A program made the position numbers and the translations under genes. 64,000 nucleotides of DNA from Andrena cerasifolii (taxonomy: Eukaryota > Arthropoda > Insecta > Hymenoptera > Andrenidae). Under the pieces are notes generated by a model. The model was not told where the DNA came from. It made no database searches and was given only the letters and a program-made list of their open reading frames with translations. The stretch spans positions 7,812,001-7,876,000 of the forward strand of contig NC_135121.1 of the NCBI RefSeq assembly GCF_050908995.1, read 5' to 3'. This document shows, in pieces, positions 34,568 to 48,769 of this stretch (positions are counted from its first letter, which is position 1; every line of letters begins with the position of its first letter).

Positions 34568-36764
34568 GTGAGTGATTTTCATTTAACCACGCAGTTTCGC
34601 TCTCGCCGTATCGCCGTGTACATCGCGCCCTGACCCCCGTGTTTCGGGGGCGGGGCGGGTGGCGGGTGAAAGCATCTCGTCGAAGAGTTCGTTGGCATCG
34701 GCAGTCACCCTTAGGAGGGTCTCCGCTTGTATGACAGCCAGTGCTCGTGTCCCGTCGGAATCCATCAGCGACGACGGAGAAATTGATCAAATGATATTCG
34801 ATGGGCGGTTATTTTAATTATGGAATTTCATTTTTCTTTGCGGGAGGCTTGAAGGCGATTTGGCGCGATTCAGCTTCTGCTTATGACGAGACGAGAGAGA
34901 TTAAGTTCTCTCTCGAATGGTCATCGAAAATTGAGACAGTATAGTCGCTCACTGTTAAAAGAAACTTACCGATTACGTTAAATTTTCCACGGCTTTGTTT
35001 TCCTTCTTCGCTTCGCCCGTCACGTGTCTACCTACGAGAGGAATGCAAATTTCACGGGGACCGTTCGCAAGCAGGGCAATATGCCGCGCCGCGCTCTATT
35101 CAAATGCAAACAAATTTAATAACTGTCATTTTTTATCAGTCGGATTATACGTTGCGCATGGTAATTTCATTAAAGCTGCTTTTTCGTGGGCCCATTGTGA
35201 TCTTGATTCAAGCTTCATCGGAACTCGATTACCGCTGTTTGCGTTCGTGTTTCGCGCCCGATCCCATCATCTTTGTTTAAAATGCAGATATCGCGTGCAT
35301 TCCCTGTGCACGGCTACAGATAGCGTTTCCCAGCGATAGCAGCAGAAGAATTTGCAAACAAGCGTCATCGTGGCAATAAAAACCTTCCGTTCCACGTGAA
35401 ACCAGTAACGCGCCTCAACTGTTCCGTGCGATATTTATTTATTCCCGTCGATGGATATCCATAAAAAAAAAAATGTGGAAAGCGGTCCACGGATCGGCTG
35501 GAGCCCCTGTAATCTTTCACCTCCCGCTTCCGCATTAACCAGATATTTTCAATCGTTATTGAAGCCAATCTAACGTCCCATTTTCGTTAGTTTCGATGAT
35601 TGAATTTTCCACGATAAACCATCAATCGCGCGAAATCCCCGTTCGCCGGCCAGTTATTTACCGTTCGCTTGGACCGTCCATTTCGCGGTCCCGAACAGCG
35701 GATAAACATGGAAACGCATCGGGAAAGTCGAGCGAAAGCCGGCTAAACCTCGAAAGCGGCGGATAATCGAGGAGAGAGGAGGATTCTTGCCGTTCCGGCT
35801 GGCCGGGAACGCGTTGAATATGAACAGCTCTATTCTCGAGCGAAGCCTGAACACGCCAGGCTCGTATATTACGGATAAATAAATAAACAGCGAAGGGGAG
35901 CGGTGGTTTTTTTCAATATTTGCCACCGCCCGCTGGGGAAACATAGGATTTCCCCGGTGTTTCAGGCGCGACTGTCTTGCCACTGGCCGCCGAATCACGT
36001 TGAACGGAATTTATATTTATCGGGCCCGGATGTGCGGAGCGATCGAAACTGCGGGGCATGATCTCTGCAGTGGCGATTGGTAATCTGAGGGGCCGTGGAG
36101 CATCGTCACGTTCCGGGGATTTGTGCCCCGTGTTTGCTCGCGGAATATCCTCGCTGCATCCAAGAATACATCCGCGAGACGTTGCGATAGTTACGAGATG
36201 ATTGCTTTTTAGATAATTTGCGTTCGGAGGTGTCCAACGAGAGGCATTTGTTGCGGCTGTGAATGGTGCCGGTATAAACTTGCGTCAGAATTTTTTCGAG
36301 TATCGAACGGGCAGGCAGAAGCTCGTAAACGATTCGGCGCGGTATTTCGGAGATTCGTAGGTACTTGGAGGCTCTCCCATAAACACTGCTGGTTCTAAAA
36401 GACCGAAACACCGCATTCACGTCGTAATTATTCGCGCGTTCCGGCGCGTATCATCTCTGCGTGCGTTCGTGAAATTAAACTCGGGGTGGCTCGATGCAAA
36501 CGAGCAATATACCACCCACACACGCCTATGCCGTGCAACACGCCCGCCGAGATAAAATGCTCGCAATCACGAGATTCGCAAGATTCATGCCACGGCCTCG
36601 ACGGTCCGACCGAATGCCTCCGGATTCGTTGCGAAAATACTATGTGGGCCTTGCCTCTTGCATGCGCGTGTGCTTGTCTACTCGTCAACTCTGACACAGC
36701 GTTGGGATTTTACTAAAACCATCGTGTACTCACGCTAATGTCATAAATCTTTTATGCGAGAAAT

Positions 36765-37895
36765 TAAGGGGTCATATACGTTCCTCGGCGCCACAGCGCA
36801 GTCAATGTTTGCGAGTGATTCAGGGATAAACTATTAATCCGATTGGTTTAAGTGTTTTTGTATTTTATAAGTACTTATATGTTTGTATACCTATGGTTAT
36901 ATACCTCAAGGTAGGAGAATTGGAAAATTTTTACAAATGTGAATTTTTCTAAAAACATAATTTTCCAAGACGGTGTCAACTGCCTCATCGTTCATCCGAA
37001 TAACTTCATTATTTACACACATATTCTACATAAGATTCGTTATCCGGTGACGGCGAACTTCTCAATTAAATTGTACCATTTTTTTAAAAGCAAAGACGTA
37101 CGACTTTAATAGCGGAAATCACGACCCTTTTCTTCAAAGTGCTACCATTGCCTCAATTTTTTTTTCTCGAAAAAATGATAGTTAAAAAATTGAAGGCCCT
37201 TCTTCAAACGCACATTCTGAAGTAATAAATGAATATAGAAGTTATTTTTTATTTACTTCTTAAACGTCATTTCGTTGGTGTTAATGCGCAAAAAGAAAAT
37301 TTTAAATATATTTATAGGAAAAAAAGTTATAAATATAAATGTGAGAGCGTGCACGCGATGCAGCGTTTGATGGTGAACACGATTCCGGACAGGTGAATTA
37401 CCTAAAACACAAAGTAAACGCATTTTTATAATCTGTAAGACAGTCTCCGTCTTGTGCACGAAGCAAATTTTTGTTAAACAAATTAATACAATTTTTATGT
37501 TGATGTTTCTGATTTTTCCTATTCTGTAGGAAAAATATTTTTTACCTTTTTTTAAAGAATTTATATTAAAAATGTGCTCCCAACACATGGAGGGGAATAG
37601 TTTCCTGCATCTTTCTGTAAATTTTCATTCAAATCGTTGGAGCGGTTTCCGAGATTTTATGTTCACCGTTTTGGAAAGCGTAATTTCTGGGGAATCGCGT
37701 TTAAAGTTGGACATCGTTATCCGATCTCATGTGCAGGCTCGTACATTTTTTACTTTAATTCCTTCATTGTTTAGAATTTCGGGGCTCAGTCGCGCTTAAA
37801 ATACGTAGAAAAGATGTAGCCAGCGAAATATGCAAACATCCCAAAAACCAATTTTCGAAAATTTTGAGGGTAACCTACCCTCGTAATAAAGACAC
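36765..37895. mobile_element. Ill-defined MITE-rich block
   Basis: TTAAGGGGTCATATACG at 36766 is a left-end motif of the TTAAGGGG family, without a visible right partner. Internal words at 37640-37710 (TGGAGCGGTTTCCGAG, GTTCACCG, AATCGCGTTTAAAGTT) are shared with 15810-15850 and 12403-12420. Probably overlapping remnants of several elements. Confidence 0.4.
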
Positions 37896-40407
37896 CAAGG
37901 GTGTAAAGGTTGGAAAGTGCATTATACTTGAAAGCTACTACAAATTATACAGTTAGGAACTATAAATCACTCGCCACGTCGCATAATCGCACGAGATTGA
38001 ATGTTCACGAGTAAGAAAGGTAAATCTTTACGCAGCGAATCATCGTCCGGCCTTCGTCAACATCTGGGAACAGTGCCGCGTGCTACAGATGTGTCTGTTG
38101 ACCGGAAACGTGGCTTATTGGCTCCCATCGGCTTACTTTGAACATCGGATAGCACATATTTGGCCAGAGGAGCGAAATCATGGCGCAGGGCCATTCGGAT
38201 CCCTCGGCGATCCTTTAACTGCCCGTGGCGAATTTCCTCGGATCCCCTCGGTGATGAAGTTAGCCTCGGATTTAATGAAACTACAATTTATTTGCGCTAA
38301 ACTGTTGCAGCGACCGTGTGCAACTCGCCGGGCAAATATTTGACAAACGTTAGTTGTACGAACTTCGGAGTTGAACTTCGGCACGGAATCAAACAGTTCT
38401 AATTGACGTTTCCCATTTATTGCTGTTTGCTGAATAGACGGGGAGCCGCATCATGCAACGTGTTAAAAAGATACTTCCCCATTACACTAGTGCATCCCTC
38501 CTAGGCTTTCGAGCTGCATTCCCTTGTTCTCTACAGATCGATAGAAACATTTCGCAATAAGCAGTCTTGCATGGATTTAAACACTTTCCAAAACCCTCGC
38601 GCATCGTTCGCGTTTATCCCTAAAATCCCAGAAGCCGAAGCTAGATTTTGCCACCGAAACTATCACACCTTGACGTACAGCCTGGAACTTCCAGATGCGC
38701 GGGACGGGACCGCAAATTCCGAGGGTGGTTGGCGCGTGAATCGCGTTACATCGCCGAGGCGGGCATTATCGCCCCGACTGTAATCCCCCGGACGAATTGT
38801 ATCGCCCGTCTTAAAACGCGATATCGCGAAATTAACGGGGCCGAGGGCGTCTTGACTGGCAGAACAGCTTCCCAGCTCCCTCGCTGGAGCTTAAGCCTGA
38901 TGCATAGGTGGCTGGAACGCAACACTCGAGCGATGACAGACCATCGTGCTAGTCACGGGGGGGTTGGGATTACGCGAGCACAGCTTCTCCGCCTTTATCG
39001 CGATTCAGTTTCTCACATTCGCGCCCGCCGATGCACCGACATTAATCATACCGAGCAGCGTCGAACGTTCGTCCGGGTTCACGGTTCGCGAGACTCCGCG
39101 GCGGCTCTCCTCCGAGCCAGCTTTTCATTCGATACCGTGATTCATGTCGCAGGCTTAACTTTTTCAATTCCAGGATTGTTCGCTGGCGGAAGCGTAGGGA
39201 GGGAGGGGCGGGAGGATAGAGGTATTCGAGGAAGGTCTTTGTATCGGTAGCTGGGGAAGATGGTGTCTGCTGTGGGAAACAAATGTCACTCGCGCTGCCT
39301 CAGGTTTCTCGTAAGATTCCAGTGACACGTTTCCTTGTCCCTGCGTGATTGGTCTGGGAGTGGTCTCTCGGGAGAACTGACTGCGCTGACTTGATCATAG
39401 GTGACGAGTGGTAGTGGTGTAGCTAAAAGTCTTAGAATTCTTGTCGTAAACCCGGCTAAGGAATATTTATATCACCGCCGGCATCGTTTTTCAATATTAC
39501 AGGTATCACTTGGGAATACTTGCTTCCCATGATGCGCCGAGGCCTGCAGCTTTCAGCAGGAGGACGTTGAAAAATTAAAGCCAGCTAGCCTGAAGTATCT
39601 GGCACAGGCGTACAATGCCTGAGGGGGTTCCCGCAGGGAGTCCCTCCACCAAAATCACAGTCGTTAAACTTGCAACGTCTCCGACCAGGGTTGCTGAATT
39701 TTTCAATGAAAAGCTTCGAGTGGCGTTTATACTCCCCCGACGGCGAGGATCACGTACAGTGGAACGTCTAGAATCCAGCTGATTGGAGGCGCACCTTCGC
39801 TCGCCTTTGTATTTGCCAGCGGCATATATTCCGCGCGATGACGGGGCGAGAGGAGAGGCGCTTATCTGCGGCAATTAATCTCTCTTCTGCGCGTACACAG
39901 TCCGCGCGCCAGCTTTGAGAGGAAATCAAGGGAAAAGCTTAGCCCCGGCCTTGGAGCGGCTGAACAGAGATTAAAAAGATCGCATCGCGTCCGTCGGCGC
40001 AACTTTCCTCACCTTTTGTTCCCTGTTCCTGGCAAGCTCCTCGATGATCGGCAGGCACACGATCCCCCGACATCGGGCCTGGCCACTCGTCACGGTCCCG
40101 CGGCACCGTTGGCGGGGGATTTTTTCGCCGGCAGCACTTCTTGGTTTGTACTTGTTCTCGAGCGGGCTTCATCAGCTTCCAGGCAACTCCCGACGAATTC
40201 GATCGAGGGGCCACGTAATTGCGCTTCTTAAACTTCTCCGAGACAGCCCTTACGTAGTTACCCGCCGCTTCAGCTCGATGACTTTAACGAAACTTAACTA
40301 CTCGCCTTCGAGATCTGTATTGACGTTCCGCTCCGACGGAAAGCGACGGACGATTGTCTGCTGTTTGTTGGAGGGGCGTAGTTGTTGTTTTTCAAAACGC
40401 TTTTTAT

Positions 40408-41335
40408 TCAGCTTCGATCCTCTGTTTGTATGTTTGTATACATGGTTCATATCTGGCAAATCAAATTTAACCAACTTCCGACTATCAAATTGTCTTGAAA
40501 CTTTGGAGGCGTGTGTAGTTTGGATAGCAATACCAGTCACCAATCGACAAAATCCGCTGCGTTCGGGTCGCTTGTCGCATCGGCGATTACCGAAAATACA
40601 CAATTTATCGAGAAATGATTGTCACGTATGTACGAATAGTAAAGCTAAAACTTTGCAGGCGTTCGAAGTATATTATCATCGAAATTTTAGTACAAGAATA
40701 TAATTATTTTTTACTGGCTTCAGCACTATAGCGTCTAAGCAAAGTGTTAAACTGTATACAGCAATAAAAGATATTTGTAAAGAAGTCTGAGCCGTGAAAT
40801 GTAAATCCACAAACACTAAAGACTAGAAGATAAAAAAATATATAAAAAAATTTATGTTAAACGATTTTATTAAAAATGCGCTAAAAATTAAATTAAAATG
40901 CACTGAAAACTAAAAAATATTTCTTTTCTTTTACTACAATTTCGATGGTGTCTTTTCACTTAAAGCTGCGAGGCATGATATATTCCATAACAGGATACAA
41001 ACCACTTTAATACAGATGCAAACGTCGAAATGAATTTGTTGTGAGAATGTTTTCATTCTCATTAACGAAGCAAACTGTATTAATTACAGGATATAGATTG
41101 CAATGTGATATAAAATTGATAGACTGTATTTGATGATGTTTCACTTGCCAACCGATACTTCAACTTCTAGTTGCACATGGTGCCCCACGGTTTTATTTAA
41201 AGTGAAAAAGCACCATCGAAGTTGTAGTAGAAGAAAAGAATTATTTTTTAGTTTTTAGTCCACTTTAATTTAGTTTTTAGTGCATTTTGAATACAATTTT
41301 TAACATAATTTTTTTTTATATATATTTTTGCGCAT
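40408..41335. mobile_element. Dispersed repeat with internal foldback (copy 2)
   Basis: Same orientation and layout as 30883-31505, beginning GCTTCGATCCTCTGTTTGTA. The foldback arms (about 40850-40990 and 41190-41330) carry TACTACAATTTCGATGGTGT and its complement. It is longer than copy 1 because of extra sequence around 41000-41180. Confidence 0.7.
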
Positions 41336-44300
41336 TATGTTTTGGATTGCGTTAGGGATCTTCGAGAGAAATTTGATACGGTTGATAAAGTGGAGTCTAG
41401 TTGGTTTGGATAGGAAGAAGACTTTATTTGCATTAATCGTAGATTGGGGGAGGGTTCTGGGCTCTCGGGGAGGTCTTCAATGTCCAGGTTGTCTCAGGGG
41501 TCTAGGGATTCTAGGATGTCTATGGAGATAGGCATCTCCTAGACTCGTGACATTGTCTAGAATCCCTCGAGACCTTTGGAAGCTTTCAAACCTCTTGGAA
41601 GCTCCCAAGAACCCTAAACTCACCCACGACCCCGGGGTTGAACCTCCTGCCTTCGGGCCTTGTAATCTGAATATCATCGCATCTCTTTGATTTAGTCTTC
41701 GTCAGCCCCCCTATTCGTAGGATTAATGTCGAGGGCTTCTATGAAGAAGAACCCATTTCTGAATCCAGGGCAGGTCCTTAGATCTAACTCCCTTTCTCTT
41801 AAATTCCTTCGACTTCCGAGGGAGCCGATTTTCGTTCCATGAAGATTGAGAATGCATTTGCACGAGGACCCCCATTTACTTCGGAAGATCTAATGCACAT
41901 TCGCTAGGAAGGGACGATGAACTCTGGAAATGAGCTTTCGATCGATTCCTCCATTCGATGGCATTATTACGAGGGGTGCTTCAGGAAATAGTTAGTTCGA
42001 ATTTGAAAGTACAAGGGAACATGTTGAAATGCACCGGCGCAACAAATGATTGCAAAACCTCTACCGAACTCATCATTACTTCAAGGCGAGCTTGAAAGAA
42101 ACTAAGCCAACTGTTGGAAGCGACAGCATCGCTGAACAATTTCATATTTCGCGCGTTAAAAACAGAGTGCGCTGCGTGTCGCGGGAATGTCCAGAACAAG
42201 GGCATCGGCCCGGCGAAAACGCGAGCGTGTTCTCACTTCCGTTTGTAATCCGAATGAGTGTACAAAGTAAAAGTAAGAAACATTGTGAGCAAATGTTAAA
42301 GTTTATAATCCTAAAATACCTCAGTGATCAAGCAGTCAACACACTTGTATTTATACCAGTAGGATCACTGCTGATTTATTGTTGTGCGCAAATATATATA
42401 TATATCTTTATTATCTGCAAAAGGTGATATCTCTTTGTTTTACCGAACACGAGGCGAACACGTTATTGTCCAAAAAACCTAATATCCCAACACCAACGGA
42501 ATTTAATTTTATACGTCTCGGTATAATCACAGCTACCAGTAGAATCTCTCAATTATCGATTACCTGCAAATAATCTGGATACAAGCTTCCTAACGACTAA
42601 CTTTAAACCACCTACGCCTAGAAAGAAAACGACATTCCTCTTTGCAAGGCCCCGATCCTAAAAAAGAATGGCCACAGGGGCACAGCGGAGCGGATAGCAA
42701 TTAATCTCTCCATCGCATCTCGCAGCTTTGAGGACAAAACTGGCCGGTTTTGTGTCGCGCGTCTAAAACACTGCTGCCAAGTAGAAACTGAGAAGTTCCC
42801 GCTGGCTTGTCGCTCGCGGAAGCTGGATAAAATCTCTGCCGCGCGGGGACAACTTTTTCGCCCGTCTTTTTCGCCGAGCTTGAGAAACTTGCCAAAGATT
42901 CGAGATCAGAGAATGTCTCTGAAGTGTTCTCCGCGCGTCGACCTCGTTTTAATCACAGAGATCGTCCTTATTTCCCATCCAATCATCCGGCTCCGCGATA
43001 AGGTACAGTTAGAAACGAGCAGAAAGTACATCCAGAGGAACCTCGTCATCCCCTGAGTATCTTAGCACGCAGATCAATTTCTCTTTACAAGTGTACGTTC
43101 GAGGTAGTCGTAGCAGCGTACGACGTAACGCGTAACGTTTAACTTTCCCTGTTCCGAGGAAGCTCCGGAATTTCGATTTCTCCGGGAACATCGCGTTTTT
43201 CGTCTCTCTGTTGCTTTAATGGAATTGAAGTTTCGTTTTTCTACCCCGCCGTTCGTTACTTGGAAGGCAAGCGAAGGTTGTGCGGGAGGGTGGCTACGGA
43301 GCGACAATAGCCAGTCCTCTTTCGTGAAACTTTCGTCTGCCTCGAGGCGAATCTTTCAGCAATTCCGAACACACCGCCCGAAACATTCGGCACAGGGATC
43401 AGAGCAGGTGTCCCGGGGAGACGAAAGTTCGCCGGGGAGAATTAGCCGCTGGTATCCGGCAACTTTCGAAATTATTAAGCAACTGCTTTGTTCTGGCTAA
43501 GTATGGCCAGTCTCCGCGAAGTTTGTCGCTTTTAATTGTCCCTCCGTGCCGACTGGAAAGTTTCGGCTCGCGTCTGGCCATGAACGATCCTGCAAGGAGT
43601 CGCGGGCCTCCTTTTAATTGGCCCGTTTCGAGACGGCGGTTTTCTGAAATCAGCTATGCTAATTGGGATCGTCTGACGGCTGTTCTGCTGCAACTACCCC
43701 TGGGATTTTTCCGCTCGGAGGGGTGCTCTGCGGGGACAGCAGCTTGTTACGCGGTACAAACGATTGGATAGCTTTTTTCCCTCTTAGAGGAATCTTCGGA
43801 AATTTCATGCAATTTCGGGCACGGTCTATTATAGATGAAACCTTTATGGAGCACTTGATGCAGGTTTTATTCGCTGCGAGAGTGGCGGGGAGATTTCGAG
43901 GGACAGATGAATTTCAGGGAAGTAGAAATGTGTACTGTTCGCGTAAATAGTTTGTATTTAGATAAATCTTTCACGATTTATCATCAGAATCCTATGCACT
44001 GACGTCTCGTTGAGGGAGGAAAGTCGACGAGGCCACAATGGCTCGCGTGAAATCGCACTTTTATCTAGGAACGGAGGTGGAAGTAGTGGCAACAGCTGTC
44101 GTGTCTATTGCGGCTTTAGAAAAATCGGCACCATTAGTGGCCGGGCGGCCGAAAGGGCAGACTCTAGGCGCCGGCGCCACTTGCGGTTGTTTGATTTGCG
44201 GTTGTAGGTCAAAGCTCTATTCGGGATCATAGAGCTCCGTTCCAACCTCCGCCTGATTTCCCCGTTTAAACTCTGCCCTCGGAAACTCTGTGTCACTGTA

Positions 44301-47300
44301 CCACTGACAAGAGCACGGGATATAATTGTGAGCGTATCCTTAACTGAACCTCCACCGTCGCAGAATTAATTCATCGATCTCACATTCGCTTCACCGCTTT
44401 TCCAATATCACTTCCTGAATATCGTTATTTGACACGACGAAAATAACCAAGCGGCATGGCTGAAGGAGATAGTCAAACGGTGGTGATGGTATTTGGGTGA
44501 TAACGCGAACTCCGATATTGTATTTCCAACTTTCTAATACATTTTCGACCCTCGTTCTCCGAAATGGCCACCATTTCCATGTACATCTGCGGATATACTA
44601 CAAGGCTCCCACGGCCCCCTTCAGCGGAGCAAACTTGCCTGGAAAAAGGTTCCCTCTCGCTGCCCAGAATCCGTTATCTCTCGCGAACGACCATCGCCGG
44701 GAACTTTCCCTAATTGTCCCTTTCATCGGTCCAACAACTTCTGGAGCACGTCCGACCATAAATGATCCAGACTAGTCGGAACGACGTCTTCCCCCAATAA
44801 GTCTAATTCGCCAGGCTGGTTTTCGGGACCCGCTATGTAGATCAGTTTGTCCCTTCCGCCGGACCGGCGTGGAAACTCGATTCGAAGTTCGCGTAACGTC
44901 TAACTTTCGATCCGCGGGGAGCGTCCTTTCGCTCGGCCATTTGATACACGACGCTTAGCGATCTTTAAACCGCCCCGGGATCGCATCTCCGTCTTGCTTT
45001 GTCCCAGAATTACGCCGACGAAATTCCTGAACCCCCGGGGGAAGCATCGATAACAATTAAAGCCAGTGTTTTAGCGCGGTGGAGGGGACGCCCCATCCAC
45101 GATCGAGTCGCGAAAGAAGAGAAAGGTTCTTACCATTCAGTGAAGAGGGATCGAATCGGCAGAGTTTGTCGTTGCTGGTAAGATTCTATCCTCCTCCGAG
45201 GAAATACGAAAGTTTAAAGGATTTCGTTTTATTTACTCGGGTAGCAGTTTTTCTAGCGTCGAAGGGCCCCGAACGTTACGTCCCAGTCCCGATGCTTACC
45301 AGCCGGCACTTACCTGCTCTTTGTACAGTGGGGGCAAAGTGGAACAAAGCGTAGAACCGAAAAAGAGCTAAAGAGGATTTCGAGATCGGGGACACGGAAA
45401 CTTTCTTCGCGGCTATAACGCAGCCGGGAACTCTGCTGCCGTCTCGAGGGTCTGGCACCGATCCATTGCGTGGTAAGTAGGTGTAAACAGATCAATAAGG
45501 CGGACGTGCAACGTCGAGTATATTTTCTGGGGAACGGAGAAGCCTCCTCTCTCTAGGTAGAAGCAGAGAACGATTTCCCTTCGACGTGGAGCGGGAAGTA
45601 AGGCGATATTCGCACACGAGGAGAGGAAGGGAACTCGTCCAAGTCGTCCGGGCGAGATTTAGAGCGAAATGTAATGCACTATATAGACAAGGACACACGC
45701 GGGCGGATATAACAGTGGCGCAACAGCCTCGCTGGGGATCGCGGTAAAACTTTTGTAACGAGTTCCGTGGACGCCGGAATCCCCGATTCTCCGGAGTCTC
45801 TATCCTCGAGACCGAGTAGTTTTCAGCGTCGCGCAAACAGCCAGAGGCGCGGAAAGAGTGGAAGTTCACGCGGCGGCAGACGCCCGTGGAACTCGCTGCC
45901 CGCCAGGGCGAACCTTCGCGAGAAGAAAGCGAGGGTCAGGCTTTACGGGGCGCGATACCATCCCGAAAGTTTTCGAATAAAGCAGCGCGAAAACGCGCTC
46001 GGATACGAGGCGGACAAGTGCCAATCAAGATCCCTGATCCCCTTCGTCGCTCCGACGAGCTCGAGAGGCAGCAGCACTTCCACGGGGGAGTCGTCGGAGC
46101 GCGGTCCAAGCTCGCAGCCGGCAAATGGCAGTAAACAGCTGTTACGCGTCGGAGTGTAACGCTGATACATCGCGGGCCGCTTTAATTTTGCAAAGTGCAG
46201 CTTCACTCGTAACTTGTGAACAGTGCGTCATCCACTTCCGTGAAGCGGACCCCCTGTCGCCCGTGATTTACCGTTGCGGCTGAAGTGACGCGACGAGGCG
46301 CGTTGAACTTTTTCACCGCACACCAGTGATTTCCATTTTCTGTCGCCGTTACACAGAATCGAAGGGGGTGTCTGTATTTACGCTGTATCAATTTTTCAGA
46401 CCTTCACTCGAGACTTTTCATTCATCATTTAGCGAAATATCTGGTTTACGATTTACGCGTTAAAAAGAGACTACCTGATAGAAAGAAACTACCCTGTATG
46501 GGTGGTAAAGAACCTGAGGAAACGTGCTCCAGGACAGTTCTGGGGTAAGTGCCGTGGGGTTCAACACAGTCCTCTTACCAAAAGGCATAGTCTTCCCCAC
46601 TCCGTGGCCAGATCCTCCAGGAACAGAGTCCCTATTCTTTGACAATACGGCGTCGGGCCGATTGCCATTCCCGTAATCTTTATCTTACTCTAAACAACCA
46701 ACCCTTCGACACCCGATGGCTAGAAGACCCAACGTGGTCATCAGCCATCGCCCGTCGTCAGGTCTGTTTAGTCTCTCGTACCTTGCCATAAAATCCTTGA
46801 AGGCAAAACAGCACGAGGCCATCCGCCCTCGACCTCACCCTTAAATTTGGTGACGCTAACATACGAAAGAAGGTATCATTTAGCACTCGTTGAACGTCCG
46901 TCCACTCTCGGCCAGCTACGCGCTCGTCGAACAACATGTATAATTAAAGGCAACCCATCGCGGGGCGTTTCCAATTAATTAGCAAACACCGAGGAGCAAT
47001 ATTAATAGCAACGAGATAACGTCGCTGCGGTTATCGATTGGTCCAGTATGCCTGGCCACCCTGAATTTCCGAGCCACGACGGGCGTCTGGTTTCTCCTTC
47101 GAAACGATCGCTCGACTTTGCGGGAGGGTCGCGTGGACGATCCTCCTCGGCTCGTGCCACCCCTGTTTGGAAATTGAGTTACACCGAAGATGTAGGGGGC
47201 CACACGAACGAATGGCCGATCGCTAGCGGTAACAAATGGCTCGTCGGAAGCTGTCCCTTTCTGGACACTTTCGTGACGCTCTCCCTTCCCGCGGTGGACG

Positions 47301-47898
47301 GACCTCTAACACTGTAATGGTAGATGGATAGATCCTCCGCGAGACGTTAGTGTTTTCGCGCGACGCGAGTGACGACCGCGGGCAGAGGAAGTGCTTTCCC
47401 CCGAGTTCTCGGAAATCCGTCTCCCCCGTCCGCGGAATTGGATCGACGAGGAATTTGATTGCGTCCCTCCCGGGCGGCGGCCATTTTTCGGCCGAACAAA
47501 GCCGGAAGTTACGGTCCCGACGTGGCGGCCGCGTTCCTGGGGTCCTTGTAATTGTGTTTTCTTCTTCTGGGGAGGGAATGGGAGGAAAGCGAGCTGGGAA
47601 AAGGATTCTTTTTACGGGCGGGAAGATTGGCCGGAGATGGACGGTGTCCCGCGGTGGTGGTCGGAATTTTCGATAAAGATGGAAATGAGGAAAGGCTCCA
47701 GGAACTTTGATGGCTCGCGGAAGGCTTGGAGCTAATCGAATGCGAGTGATTTGCTCTCGCAATCGATGTTCGTCTGTTTCATTTCTCCGTGGATGCATTT
47801 ACGGTGGTATCGGGGAACGGTACTATCGAAGGTTCAGTAGTATAGCCTTATTTCGAGGCGACGCTAGTAGTGGAGGTAAACGATAACGACGACCACCT

Positions 47899-48375
47899 TA
47901 AGGGGTTATGCCCAATCAGGCGGCCGAGAAGAGGCGAATGTTTGTGATTTTTTTTTTAAAAAGCGGAAGCATATATTTCTACAGAACTTTTTACACTTAA
48001 GAGAGCGACATTTAAAGAACATTTGGTAATTTTTTCGTAGAAAAATATTTACGTTTATAATCAAGTAACAAGCGATATCCAAGAAGTCTTTTTAAAAATT
48101 TGCTTTTGCGGTAAGCACTGCCATTCGAAACCAGATTATAAAAAATTTCGATTATAAGGATTTCGTTAGTATTGATATATCCTCTGGTTAACGGAGGGAA
48201 TTTCTGAAATATTCATTGGAAACAAAATGGCGGATTTTTAAAGTCGAAGTCCTGATTGTTTTCGCGTGAATTTCGCAGTAATTTAATAATTTAATCGCAT
48301 TACAATTTGATAATAACTGCAATATGTTATCTGTAATGAAATTAAACTTATTTCACTACAGTCGAGAAATAATTA
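47899..48375. mobile_element. Left end of TTAAGGGG-type element adjoining Harbinger remnant
   Basis: TTAAGGGGTTATGCCCAATC plus AGGCGGCCGAGAAG matches the left-end pattern of the TTAAGGGG foldbacks (short GC-rich lead, then a GGCCGA motif). No inverted partner was found before the Harbinger fragment begins. Confidence 0.4.
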
Positions 48376-48769
48376 CCTTAATGTTATGACCAACATTTCC
48401 TCTGGTGATATCGCCATTCTCATATTTGCATCCTGGTGCTTTATACGCTCTTTTGTACAAGAAAGCAATGCATCGAACGAATTCATCGACATGCGAAAGT
48501 AATTAAACCATTTTCAGGCTCTTCGCGTAGTTGTTTGTACAGCATAAAATAATATCCATATCGATATCGTTTCCCATTTACGGGGTGTACTAAAAATTGT
48601 CTCTTGTACCTGCCTTTCAAATATAAATACGTCATATATGAAAACGCTACAATATCACAAGCGTCCATATCGTCTGCAGTTCCTTTGCGAACTGAAGCAA
48701 AAGAACGAGTCCGTCAAAATTGACGTGCGTCGCGATGGACGTCGAAAAAACGCTCGTGTGCCCACAGCC
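48376..48769 (-). pseudogene. PIF/Harbinger transposase N-terminal fragment with intact outer end
   Basis: On the minus strand one frame (from 48668) reads MDACDIVAFSY...RQFLVHPVNGKRYR...YKQLREEPENGL. After a one-base frame slip near 48505 it continues NYFRMSMNSFDALLSC...ANMRMAISPEEMLVITLR. This is the N-terminal pattern of Harbinger (HARBI1-type, DDE_Tnp_4) transposases. The catalytic DDE part is missing. The outer end GGCTGTGGGCACACGAGCGT (minus strand, ending at 48769) is followed by TAA (48770-48772), which fits the 3-bp Harbinger target. An AAG|gtaatt at the break might be a splice donor rather than the end of homology. Non-functional as it stands. Confidence 0.7.

Noticed and set aside
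36486..36716. Cysteine-rich + strand frame resembling an LDL-receptor class A or EGF repeat
   Set aside because: Cysteine spacing does not fit either family and there are no acceptor/donor sites.
47223..47798. 191-codon minus-strand frame
   Set aside because: GC-rich, Pro/Arg-rich composition typical of shadow frames; overlapped by + strand frames of similar length.
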